DNA of 64,000 bases from Rivularia sp034931125 (lineage in GTDB: Bacteria > Cyanobacteriota > Cyanobacteriia > Cyanobacteriales > Nostocaceae), in NCBI RefSeq assembly GCF_034931125.1, contig NZ_JAYGHM010000004.1, forward strand, positions 62,001 through 126,000, given 5' to 3'. The notes under the pieces were generated by a model, which had not been told where the DNA came from, ran no database searches, and saw only the letters and a list, made by a program, of their open reading frames with translations. This document shows, piece after piece, positions 35,145 to 44,380 of this stretch (position 1 is its first letter; the number at the start of each line of letters is the position of its first letter). The translations under genes were made by a program, and so were the position numbers.

Positions 35145-35656
35145 CACAACCTATTAAACCAGTTAATCGTCCAGTTCCAACATCATCACCGAAGGAATCT
35201 GAAAATAGAGGTAATTCCAATAATAGACAATCTAACTCGCGTAATAACAGCAATCAATCTACGGATATTGTCAAGGACATTATCGATAAAATTAATACTT
35301 TGGACAATAAATTAAGAGATTATCCCATTCGAGAATTAGTCAAACACGCTGAAGAATTTGGTCCTTATCTGAAAGGTCAAAGACTTGAAACAAACCAAGT
35401 TCGTAAGTTTTTAGATGCGATAAATCGGCTAAAAGCTGTGTTAGCAGATACGGGTAATTTCTCAAAGATTGACACCGATATAGTCTTACTAAAACCTAAA
35501 TTAGCATACGCAGCAGCCAGACAAAAAGCTGCTAAACCTTTAAGCGATGTGATGTCAGTAGCGATAGACTCAGTTCACAGTAAAGAAGATTTTGAACGAT
35601 TAGTTCAACTGATTGAATCAATCATTGCTTATCACAAAGCTGAAGGTGGAAAGTAA
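35141..35656 (+). CDS. csm2: Type III-A small subunit Csm2
   Basis: The 171-aa product has a disordered N-terminus of about 50 residues rich in N, S and Q (ENRGNSNNRQSNSRNNSNQS). An all-helical core follows, with HAEEFGPYLKGQRLETNQVR KFLDAI, LLKPKLAYAAARQ and FERLVQLIESIIAYHKAEGG, the Csm2 signature. Csm2 lines the RNA duplex in the Csm complex. It overlaps csm1 by four bases. The N-terminal tail is longer than in most Csm2 proteins (about 120-140 aa). Confidence 0.9.
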   Translation: MTQPIKPVNRPVPTSSPKESENRGNSNNRQSNSRNNSNQSTDIVKDIIDKINTLDNKLRDYPIRELVKHAEEFGPYLKGQRLETNQVRKFLDAINRLKAVLADTGNFSKIDTDIVLLKPKLAYAAARQKAAKPLSDVMSVAIDSVHSKEDFERLVQLIESIIAYHKAEGGK

Positions 35657-35689
35657 TATTAAGCTCTAATCTAACAAATCAAACATTCA

Positions 35690-35713
35690 ATCCAAAATCC
35701 AAAATCCAAAATT
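35690..35713. repeat. Heptanucleotide repeat (aaaatcc)n before csm3
   Basis: tccaaaatccaaaatccaaaa ends six bases before the csm3 ATG, echoing the repeat before csx3. Confidence 0.75.
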
Positions 35714-35718
35714 GAAAT

Positions 35719-36693
35719 ATGCCTGCATCATTAACACAAAAACCTTTACTTGGAAAAATCCGTTTAACCAGTCATATTAATGTAGAAACTGGTTTACATA
35801 TAGGCGGAGGTGGCGAAACTTTAGATATAGGTGGAATCGATAAACCTGTAATTCGCGACCCGTTAACAAAATATCCCTATTTACCTGGTTCTTCAATAAA
35901 AGGTAAATTACGTTCCATATTAGAAAGATTACATAGTAAACCTCTAAATCGAACCGGGGGAAGCGGTACTTATCGCTATGAAAGTGATGATTTAGAAAAT
36001 GGTTATACAGAAATTGATGGGTTATTTATTCCTTATGAAGGCGCACGAACTTGTCAAATAAGCAGGTTATTTGGTTCTACTGGCGGTTCTAAATTTTGGA
36101 TGCCAGTTGATGTAGCGACAAAAGAAGGATTATTAGAAAATGATAGTCCTACTCGTACAATTCAAAATCAAAACTGCACAAAAATCAATCGCGGACGTAA
36201 CGCACCAGCACGTTTAATGGTGCGAGACTCTCATTTAGTAGACGAATCTGCTACCAAACTTCGAGAAATTGATACAGGTCTTTACATGACCGAATGGAAG
36301 TTTGAAAATGGTATCGATAGAGTAACCGCAGCAGCAAATCCCCGACAATTAGAAAGAGTACCAGCAGGTTCTCAATTCAATTTTGAACTTGTTTATACCG
36401 TCGAAGATGCCGAACAAGCTATAGAAGACTTACAAAATATTGCCATAGCTTTAGCAATTCTCGAAGACGATGCTTTAGGGGGACATGGTTCGCGGGGATA
36501 CGGTAAAGTTCGGTTTAAAAACTTTCAATTATACTATCGCAATTTAGATCAATACAAAAAAATTACAGGTGGAGGAACGGACTTTCTTAAACCTATTCAA
36601 ACAATAGCCGATACCTCTGTTTTATTAGAAAATTTTGGGAACTTAACCAGCGAAATTCAAAAGCGTTTACCCCCAGCAGAAGGTAAAGCATGA
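35719..36693 (+). CDS. csm3: Csm3, backbone RNase of the type III-A complex
   Basis: The 324-aa product has the RAMP opening IRLTSHINVETGLHIGGGGE and GGIDKPVIRDPLTKYPYLPG SSIKGKLRS; Asp41 in GGID is the expected catalytic residue that cuts target RNA every six nucleotides. Later come ARTCQISRLFGSTG, LMVRDSHL and DALGGHGSRGYGKV, all normal. Length is rather long, with a C-terminal extension after residue 275. It overlaps csm4 (ATGA). With Asp41 intact, target-RNA cleavage should be functional. Confidence 0.95.
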   Translation: MPASLTQKPLLGKIRLTSHINVETGLHIGGGGETLDIGGIDKPVIRDPLTKYPYLPGSSIKGKLRSILERLHSKPLNRTGGSGTYRYESDDLENGYTEIDGLFIPYEGARTCQISRLFGSTGGSKFWMPVDVATKEGLLENDSPTRTIQNQNCTKINRGRNAPARLMVRDSHLVDESATKLREIDTGLYMTEWKFENGIDRVTAAANPRQLERVPAGSQFNFELVYTVEDAEQAIEDLQNIAIALAILEDDALGGHGSRGYGKVRFKNFQLYYRNLDQYKKITGGGTDFLKPIQTIADTSVLLENFGNLTSEIQKRLPPAEGKA

Positions 36694-37727
36694 ACAGTTG
36701 GAAGTTAATTAAACTCAACTTTGGAAGTAATCCCGCTCATTTTGGTCGATTGGGTATTGGGATGGAAGAAACTGTAGAAAGAGTCCAGTCTGACACTTTA
36801 TTCAGTGCTTGGATGAGTGTTTATACGCGGTTGTTTGGCAAAGATGCGATTGAAAGCTTATTGCATAAATTTAACGCATCTTCTCCACCCGTGCGGATGA
36901 GTTCTACCTTTATTTACCATCAAAAAGAAAATAAAACTATATACTATCTTCCTCGTCCTCAACAGTTTCCGATTAATTATCCAAAGGAAGACTTAGATTT
37001 TTTCAAAACTTATAAAAAGCTGAGTTATTTACCTTTAGAAGTTTGGCAAAGATGGTATCAAAATGATGGAATTAACAACGAAGATATTCAAGAATTAATT
37101 GACAGAACTAACACCAAGGGAACTAACGGTAAATTAGATAAAGCTGGAGTTTTTGATTATAGTCAAGCCTTTAAAATCGACAAACATCCGAAAGCCGCAA
37201 TAGACAGAACTACTAGAGCAACTAACTTTTACCATACAGGTTTCGTACAATTTCAATGGGAAAAAAGCATTTCTGGTTTATACTTCCTATTAAAATTCAC
37301 TCCCGAAGGTGAAAAACTAGCTGATGAACTAAAAGCAGCCTTACATCTATTAGGAGAAGAAGGCTTAGGGGGCGAACGTTCTAGCGGTGCGGGAAGGTTT
37401 GAAATCGAATGGTTGGACTTACCAAAAAGTTGGCATGATGTAGTTGAAACAAAAGGAACTCATCACGAATTAATTAGCTTATTTTGGGATTCAGATATAT
37501 CTCAAGAATTCCTAAAAAGTTCTGCTTATGAAATTATAGAATGCGGTGGTTGGATAGGTGATGTAAACCTGCGTCGTAAAAAGGTACGAATGTTTGTAGA
37601 AGGTTCCGTTTTCTCACAGCAACCGCAAGGAAAATTAGTAGACGTAACGCCAACTCAATTTAAAAGACATCGCATTTATCGTAATGGTATTGGTTTAAGT
37701 TTACCAATCAAAATACGACAAGTTTAA
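36690..37727 (+). CDS. csm4: Csm4, 5'-handle binding RAMP
   Basis: The 345-aa product contains FGRLGIGMEETVERVQSDTL FSAW at residues 19-42 and LLGEEGLGGERSSGAGRFE near residue 223, both diagnostic for Csm4, which binds the 8-nt crRNA 5' handle and contacts Cas10. The C-terminus has GGWIGDVNLRRKKVRMFVEG. It overlaps csm3 by four bases. A paired hairpin repeat (37741-37788) separates it from csm5. Confidence 0.93.
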   Translation: MNSWKLIKLNFGSNPAHFGRLGIGMEETVERVQSDTLFSAWMSVYTRLFGKDAIESLLHKFNASSPPVRMSSTFIYHQKENKTIYYLPRPQQFPINYPKEDLDFFKTYKKLSYLPLEVWQRWYQNDGINNEDIQELIDRTNTKGTNGKLDKAGVFDYSQAFKIDKHPKAAIDRTTRATNFYHTGFVQFQWEKSISGLYFLLKFTPEGEKLADELKAALHLLGEEGLGGERSSGAGRFEIEWLDLPKSWHDVVETKGTHHELISLFWDSDISQEFLKSSAYEIIECGGWIGDVNLRRKKVRMFVEGSVFSQQPQGKLVDVTPTQFKRHRIYRNGIGLSLPIKIRQV

Positions 37728-37740
37728 CTAATAATTATAG

Positions 37741-37788
37741 TCCGCGCAGGCGGACTTCGTTTGTGTAGCTGCGGTTTCAACCGCCAGA
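37741..37788. repeat. Paired-hairpin dispersed repeat inside the csm operon
   Basis: tccgcgcaggcgga, then cttcgtttgtgtagc, then gcggtttcaaccgc: two small palindromes joined by a conserved linker. Relatives: 23908-23955, 30264-30310, 30945-30995, 55440-55500. Here it lies between csm4 and csm5 and could attenuate or process the operon mRNA. Confidence 0.65.
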
Positions 37789-37808
37789 TATTATTAAAGA
37801 CTAAATAA

Positions 37809-39092
37809 ATGAAATCAACTTTTCCTCAACTCAATAAACCTCAAGTTTACGAATCAAAACAGATACGTTTAACCAGTCCAATTTTACATATTGGTTCATC
37901 AGTATCCCGATTAAATCCGTTTGAATACGTACAGACATCAAAAAAAGTTTATCTTCCCAATCAAGAAGCGTTAACTAAAGCTTTATATCAACAGGGAGGA
38001 AGCTTTTTAAATGACTACATCACAGCAATTGAACAACAAGAAGATATTAGCAGACTATTAGAAAACGCTTTTGGTCAAGAATGGTGGAATACTACAGCAG
38101 CTAATGGGGAAAAAATTTTCCCCGATATTTTCATAAGTCGCAAATGGACGGAAGATAAAATTACAGATTTACGTCCGATGATTCGTAACGGAATGGGAGA
38201 ATTATTTATTCCTGGTTCCTCAATTAAAGGAGCGATAAGAACTGCGATCGCCTATCATCTATTAAAACACGCAGATAGTTATCAAGTACCATCAAATCAA
38301 CGAGTAAGCGCAATTGAAGAAAAGTTAAGAAAAAATATAGGAGAACTTAGCAATAAACGTAACCAAAAGTTTGCTGACGATAAATTGTTTATGGATAGTT
38401 TCTTTTCTGATTACAGTCTTACTTATCAAGATAGAACTTTCTCCGGCACAAGTCAAAATACCGATATTTTGAGAGCGCTACAAGTAACAGATTCACAACC
38501 ACTTTTAGAAAAATCGGCAATAGCCACAAATGGAAGACGAATACCTCTTAATTTACCTGTAGTTCCTGAAGTGATAGTTTCAAGTCGATTTTCCGATTAT
38601 TCAGCTAAATATCGAGCTTCTATCTATGCCGAAATGGTAAAACAAGTTGATACAGAATTTACTATTAGCTTAGATACAGAAATGCTCTCATGGTTCAAAC
38701 ATAACCAGGGAATGAAATTACCTTTTAATAATCTTGATGAACTTTTAAAAATTTGTCAAGAATTCGCTCAAGAACAATGGGATTACGAACACGATTACTG
38801 GCAAAATATTGAAAATAATCCTAATGCAGCAGGTAAAAATTTAAATTTTAGTTATATCCGCGAATTGTACGAATCAGAAAAATGTCCTTATCAACTTAGA
38901 TTGGGTTGGGGTAGCGGAATGACAGGAACTACTGTTGGTTTGTGTTTTCCTGACGATTTAAGAGCAGAAATCCGCGATAATTGCGGTTTGAAAGCACCTG
39001 ATTTTGAAGCACCAAAAAGTAGAAGAACTGTAAAAACTCCAAGCAGTGACATCAAATTTGTACCGGGATGGGTCAAATTCAAAGCTAAATAG
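37809..39092 (+). CDS. csm5: Csm5, crRNA 3'-end RAMP
   Basis: The 427-aa product has IRLTSPILHIGSSVSRLNPF EYV near residue 12 and LFIPGSSIKGAIRTAIAYHL near residue 138, the Csm5 signature, plus LRLGWGSGMTGTTVGL near the C-terminus. It caps the Csm filament and recruits crRNA-trimming nucleases. The end contains VPGWVKFKAK. It is followed after 10 bp by the second cas6. Confidence 0.92.
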   Translation: MKSTFPQLNKPQVYESKQIRLTSPILHIGSSVSRLNPFEYVQTSKKVYLPNQEALTKALYQQGGSFLNDYITAIEQQEDISRLLENAFGQEWWNTTAANGEKIFPDIFISRKWTEDKITDLRPMIRNGMGELFIPGSSIKGAIRTAIAYHLLKHADSYQVPSNQRVSAIEEKLRKNIGELSNKRNQKFADDKLFMDSFFSDYSLTYQDRTFSGTSQNTDILRALQVTDSQPLLEKSAIATNGRRIPLNLPVVPEVIVSSRFSDYSAKYRASIYAEMVKQVDTEFTISLDTEMLSWFKHNQGMKLPFNNLDELLKICQEFAQEQWDYEHDYWQNIENNPNAAGKNLNFSYIRELYESEKCPYQLRLGWGSGMTGTTVGLCFPDDLRAEIRDNCGLKAPDFEAPKSRRTVKTPSSDIKFVPGWVKFKAK

Positions 39093-39102
39093 TTTTATAA
39101 TT

Positions 39103-39870
39103 ATGCTAATTCGTTCTACTTGGACATTAACAGTATCCGAACCCACAGTTTTACCCCGTTCCTACAATTTAGAACTAGTAAAACAACTGCATCAACAACT
39201 AGATTTAGAGTTAGGAAGCGAAAAAATACCTTCAACTTCTTACTCAGGATTTATCGGTTGCTATTCCACAAATAAAGACTTTTTTACTTTCCATCCAGAT
39301 GAATTTTATAATTTATCCTTATCTGGAATCAGCGAAATTTCAGCTAAATCAATTTTATCCCTACAACTATCAGAAACCATTAAATTTCTAGGTGCAAAAT
39401 TCAACGTCGTTAACCGGGAAGATAAAATTACTAGCTACGAAGAACTGTACACAAACTTAGTCGCTAACGAACCAGAACCCATCAGAAAATTTGAACTGCA
39501 ATTTCTTACACCGACAGCATTTTCTCTAGGAAAAACAAACTTACCTCTTCCCATCCCTACATCAATGTTTCGTAGCTGGTTGGAACGTTGGAATCATTTT
39601 GCACCCGTTTATTTAGGAAGCGATGATTTAATAGCCTATCTTAGCGAAGCAATTTTATTGAAACATCATAAAATTCAAACCCGAGGTTGGCAATTACAAA
39701 AAGGTTATGTAAATGGATTTGTCGGAGATGTGAAATTACAAGTTTTCAACCGTACCGATGAATTGTTAGCAAATGTCGCTCATTTGTTGGTTAATTATGC
39801 AGAGTTTGCAGGTACGGGAATGAAAACCCGGTTGGGGATGGGACAAACTTCGTTAATAGATACAAATTAA
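39103..39870 (+). CDS. cas6: Second Cas6 (operon-borne)
   Basis: From the ATG at 39103 the product is 255 aa (MLIRSTWTLTVSEPTVLPRS). An upstream in-frame ATG at 39046 lies inside csm5 and is less likely. It shows the Cas6 centre FELQFLTPTAFSLGKTNLPL PIPTSMFRSWLERWN and the C-terminal glycine loop FAGTGMKTRLGMGQTSL. It processes pre-crRNA; being in the csm operon it probably serves this complex. It is shorter than the first Cas6 and lacks the HTH-like extension, so the two may recognise different repeats. Confidence 0.9.
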   Translation: MLIRSTWTLTVSEPTVLPRSYNLELVKQLHQQLDLELGSEKIPSTSYSGFIGCYSTNKDFFTFHPDEFYNLSLSGISEISAKSILSLQLSETIKFLGAKFNVVNREDKITSYEELYTNLVANEPEPIRKFELQFLTPTAFSLGKTNLPLPIPTSMFRSWLERWNHFAPVYLGSDDLIAYLSEAILLKHHKIQTRGWQLQKGYVNGFVGDVKLQVFNRTDELLANVAHLLVNYAEFAGTGMKTRLGMGQTSLIDTN

Positions 39871-39882
39871 AGGAAAAGAATT

Positions 39883-40352
39883 ATGACACAAAGACCATTG
39901 AAAGCAATTTCATTTTTAGGTTTTAATAAAAGAGGATATCAGGAAACTACATACGTTAATCCAGTACAATTGGGTGAATTTAAGACAAAATTTGTTCAAG
40001 AAGCTTTGGTTGAATTTTATCAGCCAGATACACTTCACGTTTTACTAACAAAGACAGCAGAAACAGGAATTTCCGATGATGAAATGGAGGCAAAATCAAG
40101 GATAACAATGGCAACACTATTAAAGAATCAGAATATTTGAATGAATGGTACAAAATATCTAAAAACATCAGAAAACCATTAAATAAACTTTGGGGTGGTG
40201 ACTTTAATCTAGCGAATTTACGTAACGATGTATTACACGCAGGTTTTCGTAAAAATCCTAAAAGTGCCAAAGATATTCTTCAGCAGACTGAGACAATTGT
40301 TGATGAACTGAAAAATATTGCTAAATTGTGGGGATTACAAAATGAGAATTAA
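39883..40352 (+). pseudogene. csx1: Broken CARF-HEPN effector (Csx1 / TIGR02221 type)
   Basis: The first 85 codons (MTQRPLKAISFLGFNKRGYQ, then FVQEALVEFYQPDTLHVLLT) match the start of the CARF domain of TIGR02221/TM1812-type Csx1 proteins. The next frame, open from 40083, reads DNNGNTIKESEYLNEWYKIS and ends with the HEPN signature LRNDVLHAGFRKNP (R-x4-H), then SAKDILQQTETIVDELKNI. A normal protein is about 400 aa; only about 155 remain, in two frames, so most of the middle has been deleted and a frameshift has occurred between about 40080 and 40137. The cyclic-oligoadenylate-activated RNase is therefore lost. Confidence 0.8.
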
Positions 40353-40551
40353 TTATAATTATTTCTGCTAGGGATAATCCCATGAAAGTCGAACGCGGAG
40401 AATTAACGCAAAAAGTAGACACCAGTTTTAAATCATAAAAATAATAATTTATATGGTTCTGATGCTGTAATGCTCTCGCCTAGCGCATCCAACCTCAGCT
40501 AATCACGATAAGATAATACTGGAGGGAGAAACTTATTTTGTAGAGGTGGAG

Positions 40552-41172
40552 ATGTCTTTCAGCAGTTACAAAACCATTGGTGAAGTACTTAAAGCGTTTC
40601 AAGTTACCTATACTGAAGCAAATTTCATGAGTGAAGCTGAATTTAATATTCCCGATTACTTCCGAGAAGATTTAGAAATAGTAATGCGAGAAGGAGTTGT
40701 TTATAGTTCGGAGTTTGCTATTTGTGAAAATATCATCTATCCAGTTTTAAAAGAAGTTTGGAAACTTTATAATAGCAAGTTTACTTTGTGGAGTCATCAT
40801 TCACTAAATTATGATGAAAATTTATCAGGTTTCCCCGAATATATTTTGGCTAAAAGGTCATCTTTAGGTAAAGTAGTATTTGATAAGCCATATTTTATTT
40901 TAGTCGAAGCCAAACAAGACGACTTTGAGGGAGGTTGGGCGCAATGTTTGGCAGAAATGATTGCTGCAAAAGGTCTTAATAAAGAGATTCAAGTAACCAT
41001 TTTCGGTATTGTTTCAAATGGCGATCGCTGGAAATTTGGAAAGTTAGAAAATAATTTATTTACTAAAGATAATAGCCCTTACACTATCTACGAACTAAAT
41101 AAAATATTTGCTGCTGTTAATTACATATTTCAACAATGTGAATTACAGTTAGATAATCTTGTTGCTGCTTAA
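40552..41172 (+). CDS. Hypothetical protein, PD-(D/E)XK-nuclease-like
   Basis: The product is 206 aa from ATG 40552, preceded by gaggtggag; a GTG two codons earlier is also possible. Residues 45-140 show CENIIYPVLKEVWKLY (conserved E), LSGFPEYILAKRS and FILVEAKQDDFEGGWAQCLA EMIAAK. The E...E..(V)EAK...Q pattern is that of PD-(D/E)XK nuclease-fold proteins. It is a familiar orphan type in cyanobacteria with no proven role. It lies 200 bp beyond the cas operon on the same strand and is probably unrelated to it. Confidence 0.6.
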   Translation: MSFSSYKTIGEVLKAFQVTYTEANFMSEAEFNIPDYFREDLEIVMREGVVYSSEFAICENIIYPVLKEVWKLYNSKFTLWSHHSLNYDENLSGFPEYILAKRSSLGKVVFDKPYFILVEAKQDDFEGGWAQCLAEMIAAKGLNKEIQVTIFGIVSNGDRWKFGKLENNLFTKDNSPYTIYELNKIFAAVNYIFQQCELQLDNLVAA

Positions 41173-41300
41173 TTCCAAATTCTCTCCATCCCCTCTTCCT
41201 CAGCGTCCTCTGTGACTCTGCGGTTTAATATTATAATCTCGGTGCGTGACGCAACAAAAATTCTAATTTACTCACCAAAATCCTCAAAGCTTCACACACC

Positions 41301-43928
41301 CTACAATCCCCCGACCTGCTTCAACTCCAACCCCCGCTCAAACACCTCATCAATACTTAACATTTCCCCGTCAACTGTCATAAATTTATGATCCTTAGTC
41401 GCTCGAATCATCGAACCATCTGCTAATTCATACTCAAATACTTCTTGCATCCCGCGATCGTGCCACTGTGCGATCGCTTGACTGTAAATATTCCCATTTT
41501 CATCAACGCTATACACCGAACATTCAATTTTATTTTCAACTATTTTACCTATCGGCATCAAGCCATATTCTACAGTGAAAATTTCGGTGTCGTAACTCAA
41601 GCAATATTCGGCAAATTTAATCATTTGGTCGAATAATCCTTCAGCAACTTGTTTGCTGACTCCATTTTTTGCGGAACCATCGATAAAAATTTCGCGATGT
41701 TTCTGCATTTCTGATACTTTCTTTTTACCCATTGCTCGACGCAGCAAATCGGCTTGTCCCAGAGAATAACCAGCCATGTCTTGAGCAATTTTCATGATTT
41801 GCTCTTGATAAACCATAATTCCGTAGGTTTCATCAAGAATCGGTTCTAAAACTTTGGCTTCGTATGATATTTGTTCTCTACCATGTTTGCGATCGATAAA
41901 CTTAGGAATTAATCCCGCGTCTAATGGTCCGGGTCGATAAAGCGCTAAAATTGATGAAATATCTTCTATATTGGAAGGTTTCAAATCTCGCACAATTTGT
42001 CGCATTCCGGAAGATTCTAACTGAAATATTCCTTCTAAGTCTCCTGCTTCTAATAATTCATAAGTCTTTCTGACATCATTAGGAAGTTTGGCTGTTTCCC
42101 CACCTTTAGCTAATATTTTTTGTGCTTTTCTTTCTTGAGCAGTAATATCGTAGGGATCTATTCTATATCCAATTTTGTCTTGGATTAAATCGATAGTTTT
42201 ATCAATCATGGTTAGGTTTCTTAAACCCAAAAAGTCCATTTTTAATAAACCCATCGATTCTATATCTTCCATGTAATATTGAGTAATTACAGAACCATCA
42301 TTATTCCTTTGTAACGGCACTATTTCATCTAAAGGTTCGGCAGAAATTACCACACCCGCAGCATGAACTCCGAAGGTTTTATTAGTTCCTTCGATACGAA
42401 TTGCCATGTCTATCCAGTGTTTTACTGCTGGGTCGTTATCGTATCTTTCTTTAAATTCCGGTTCCGGGGTATCGTCGGCAATCATCTTTTTCAACTTAGC
42501 TGGTTTACCCCTGGCTACGGGTATCAATTTCGCCATTTTATCGGCTTCCCCGTAAGGAATATCTAATACTCTGGCAACATCTTTTAATACCGCTTTGGAA
42601 GTCAATCGGTTAAAAGTAATAATTTGAGCGACTTTATCTTTTCCATATTGACGAGTTACATAATCAATAACTTTGTCGCGGCTTTCTATACAAAAATCCG
42701 TATCAATATCAGGCATGGATTTTCTTTCTGGGTTTAAGAAACGCTCGAATAATAATCCATGATGTACGGGGTCAATATTCGTTATACCCATAGAGTATGC
42801 TACCAAAGAACCAGCCGCCGAACCTCTTCCCGGACCTACAGGAATATTACTATCGCGAGCAAATTTAATGTAGTCCCACACAACCAAAAAGTATTCAGAA
42901 AAACCCATTTTCTGAATCATTTTTAATTCGTATTCCAGCCTTTCTTTATAGGTATTATCTATTTCGCTGCGGGATTTACGATTTAACTTTTCTAAAAGTC
43001 CCCCCCATGTTACTTCTTCTACAAAAGTATCGGCAGTGTGACCGGATGGGATGGGGAAATGAGGAGTTCTAGGCGCACTTAAAATATCATAAGGTTCAAT
43101 TTTCTCGGCAACTTCTACTGTATTACTAACAGCTTCTTCTATCACATCTTCCGGTAAATGGTCGCGGAATAACTGCTTCATTTCTGAGGCAGATTTTAAA
43201 TATTCCGTACCGCTGTAACGCATTCGTTTATCTTCAAAAATCTTCTTTCCAGTTTGAATGCACAGCAAGGCATCGTGGGCTTCTACATCGTTACAAGAAG
43301 TATAGTGAGAATCGTTAGTTGCTATCAGCTTGATTCCCAATTCTCGCGCAATTTTAACAATTTCAACATTCACAACTCGGTCTTCTTGAGAACCGTGGTC
43401 TTGAATTTCTAAATAATAATCATCGTTAAATATATCTTGATACCATTTAGCAATTTTTCGCGCTACATCCGGTCTACCGCTCATAATCGCTTGGGGAATT
43501 TCTCCACCCAAACAAGCGCTAGTAACAATTAAATCTTCATGATACTGTTTTAATAATTCTTTATTAATACAAGGACGCGAAAAAATTCCTTTTCCCTGCA
43601 CCCCTTCCAAATGAGATATTGTAGTTAATTTAGTTAAATTTTTATAGCCGCGAGTATTCTTCGCTAAAACAACTTGATGGTAGCGGGGACGACGTTCCTG
43701 TTTAGTAATATCGCCGTTAATAATATACATTTCATTACCGATAATCGGCTGAAAATTCTTATTGCGACAAATTTTGATTAACTCAACCGCACCGTACATT
43801 ACTCCGTGGTCAGTCAGCGCGATCGCCTTCATTCCCAATTCGATGGCACGGTCAATCAAACCAGGCAACTGAGACGCACCATCAAGCAAGCTATAGTCAC
43901 TATGAATGTGTAAAGGTACAAAGGACAT
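41301..43928 (-). CDS. dnaE: DNA polymerase III alpha subunit, N-terminal half with split N-intein
   Basis: The 875-aa product begins with the PHP domain (MSFVPLHIHSDYSLLDGASQ) and continues into the polymerase palm: VGPGRGSAAGSLVAYSMGI, ERKSMPDIDTDFCIESRDKV, and later YQEQIMKIAQDMAGYSLGQA. After FAEY the N-extein ends (residue 775) and the intein starts at Cys776. The other half (dnaE-C, with the C-intein) must be elsewhere; trans-splicing joins the two into the replicative polymerase. Transcribed alone. Confidence 0.97.
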   Translation of the reverse strand: MSFVPLHIHSDYSLLDGASQLPGLIDRAIELGMKAIALTDHGVMYGAVELIKICRNKNFQPIIGNEMYIINGDITKQERRPRYHQVVLAKNTRGYKNLTKLTTISHLEGVQGKGIFSRPCINKELLKQYHEDLIVTSACLGGEIPQAIMSGRPDVARKIAKWYQDIFNDDYYLEIQDHGSQEDRVVNVEIVKIARELGIKLIATNDSHYTSCNDVEAHDALLCIQTGKKIFEDKRMRYSGTEYLKSASEMKQLFRDHLPEDVIEEAVSNTVEVAEKIEPYDILSAPRTPHFPIPSGHTADTFVEEVTWGGLLEKLNRKSRSEIDNTYKERLEYELKMIQKMGFSEYFLVVWDYIKFARDSNIPVGPGRGSAAGSLVAYSMGITNIDPVHHGLLFERFLNPERKSMPDIDTDFCIESRDKVIDYVTRQYGKDKVAQIITFNRLTSKAVLKDVARVLDIPYGEADKMAKLIPVARGKPAKLKKMIADDTPEPEFKERYDNDPAVKHWIDMAIRIEGTNKTFGVHAAGVVISAEPLDEIVPLQRNNDGSVITQYYMEDIESMGLLKMDFLGLRNLTMIDKTIDLIQDKIGYRIDPYDITAQERKAQKILAKGGETAKLPNDVRKTYELLEAGDLEGIFQLESSGMRQIVRDLKPSNIEDISSILALYRPGPLDAGLIPKFIDRKHGREQISYEAKVLEPILDETYGIMVYQEQIMKIAQDMAGYSLGQADLLRRAMGKKKVSEMQKHREIFIDGSAKNGVSKQVAEGLFDQMIKFAEYCLSYDTEIFTVEYGLMPIGKIVENKIECSVYSVDENGNIYSQAIAQWHDRGMQEVFEYELADGSMIRATKDHKFMTVDGEMLSIDEVFERGLELKQVGGL
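41304..41603 (-). other. DnaE split N-intein (100 aa)
   Basis: CLSYDTEIFTVEYGLMPIGK opens the intein, with the nucleophile Cys1 following the extein FAEY. Block B ATKDHKFMTVDG is intact. It ends ..LELKQVGGL. It is very close to the fast-splicing DnaE inteins of Nostocales. Confidence 0.95.
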
Positions 43929-44380
43929 ACGCTTCTAATTTCTCCAAGACCGCAGGTGTTATCCAGAGTAACGCACGAATGTAATCTAGACTATATTTTA
44001 TTCTTGATCAATATATTAAATTTCGTATTCGTGTTTGAATCTTTACTGCAATAATTCCCCAACCTCGTATAAACCCGGCTCTTCCCTACTTCCCTATTCC
44101 CGTAGTTCTAAACATCACCCTCAGTATGATTAGTTGTATTTTTTACTTTTTGTCCAGAGAATAAATGTATGAAAAGTTGTATTCTCCCTAAGTAATCTAC
44201 CTAAAAGGCATTAACTTGAGCTTAAAATTATCTGTTGTATTCTTGATAAAATTATAAAAAGTAGATTTATAGGTCATGGGGAATAGAACAACCTTTGAAT
44301 AATTTCGACTAATTACCGATTATTCATATAGAAAAGCCCCATCCCAAGGACGAGGCGATTAGCTAACGTTGTAATTAAAA
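43929..44380. other. Intergenic region upstream of dnaE
   Basis: About 450 bp, AT-rich, no gene. It holds the dnaE promoter and, at 44331-44360, the terminator hairpin of the small gene below. Confidence 0.5.
44331..44360 (-). terminator. Terminator of the small minus-strand gene
   Basis: On the minus strand CCTCGTCC-TTGG-GATGGGG (8-bp stem with G-U pairs) is followed by CTTTTCTAT, 20 bp or so after the 43-codon frame. Confidence 0.55.

Noticed and set aside
28953..41300. CRISPR array expected near the cas genes
   Set aside because: I looked for regularly spaced 28-40 bp repeats around and between the cas genes and found none; only heptamer STRRs and palindromes are present.
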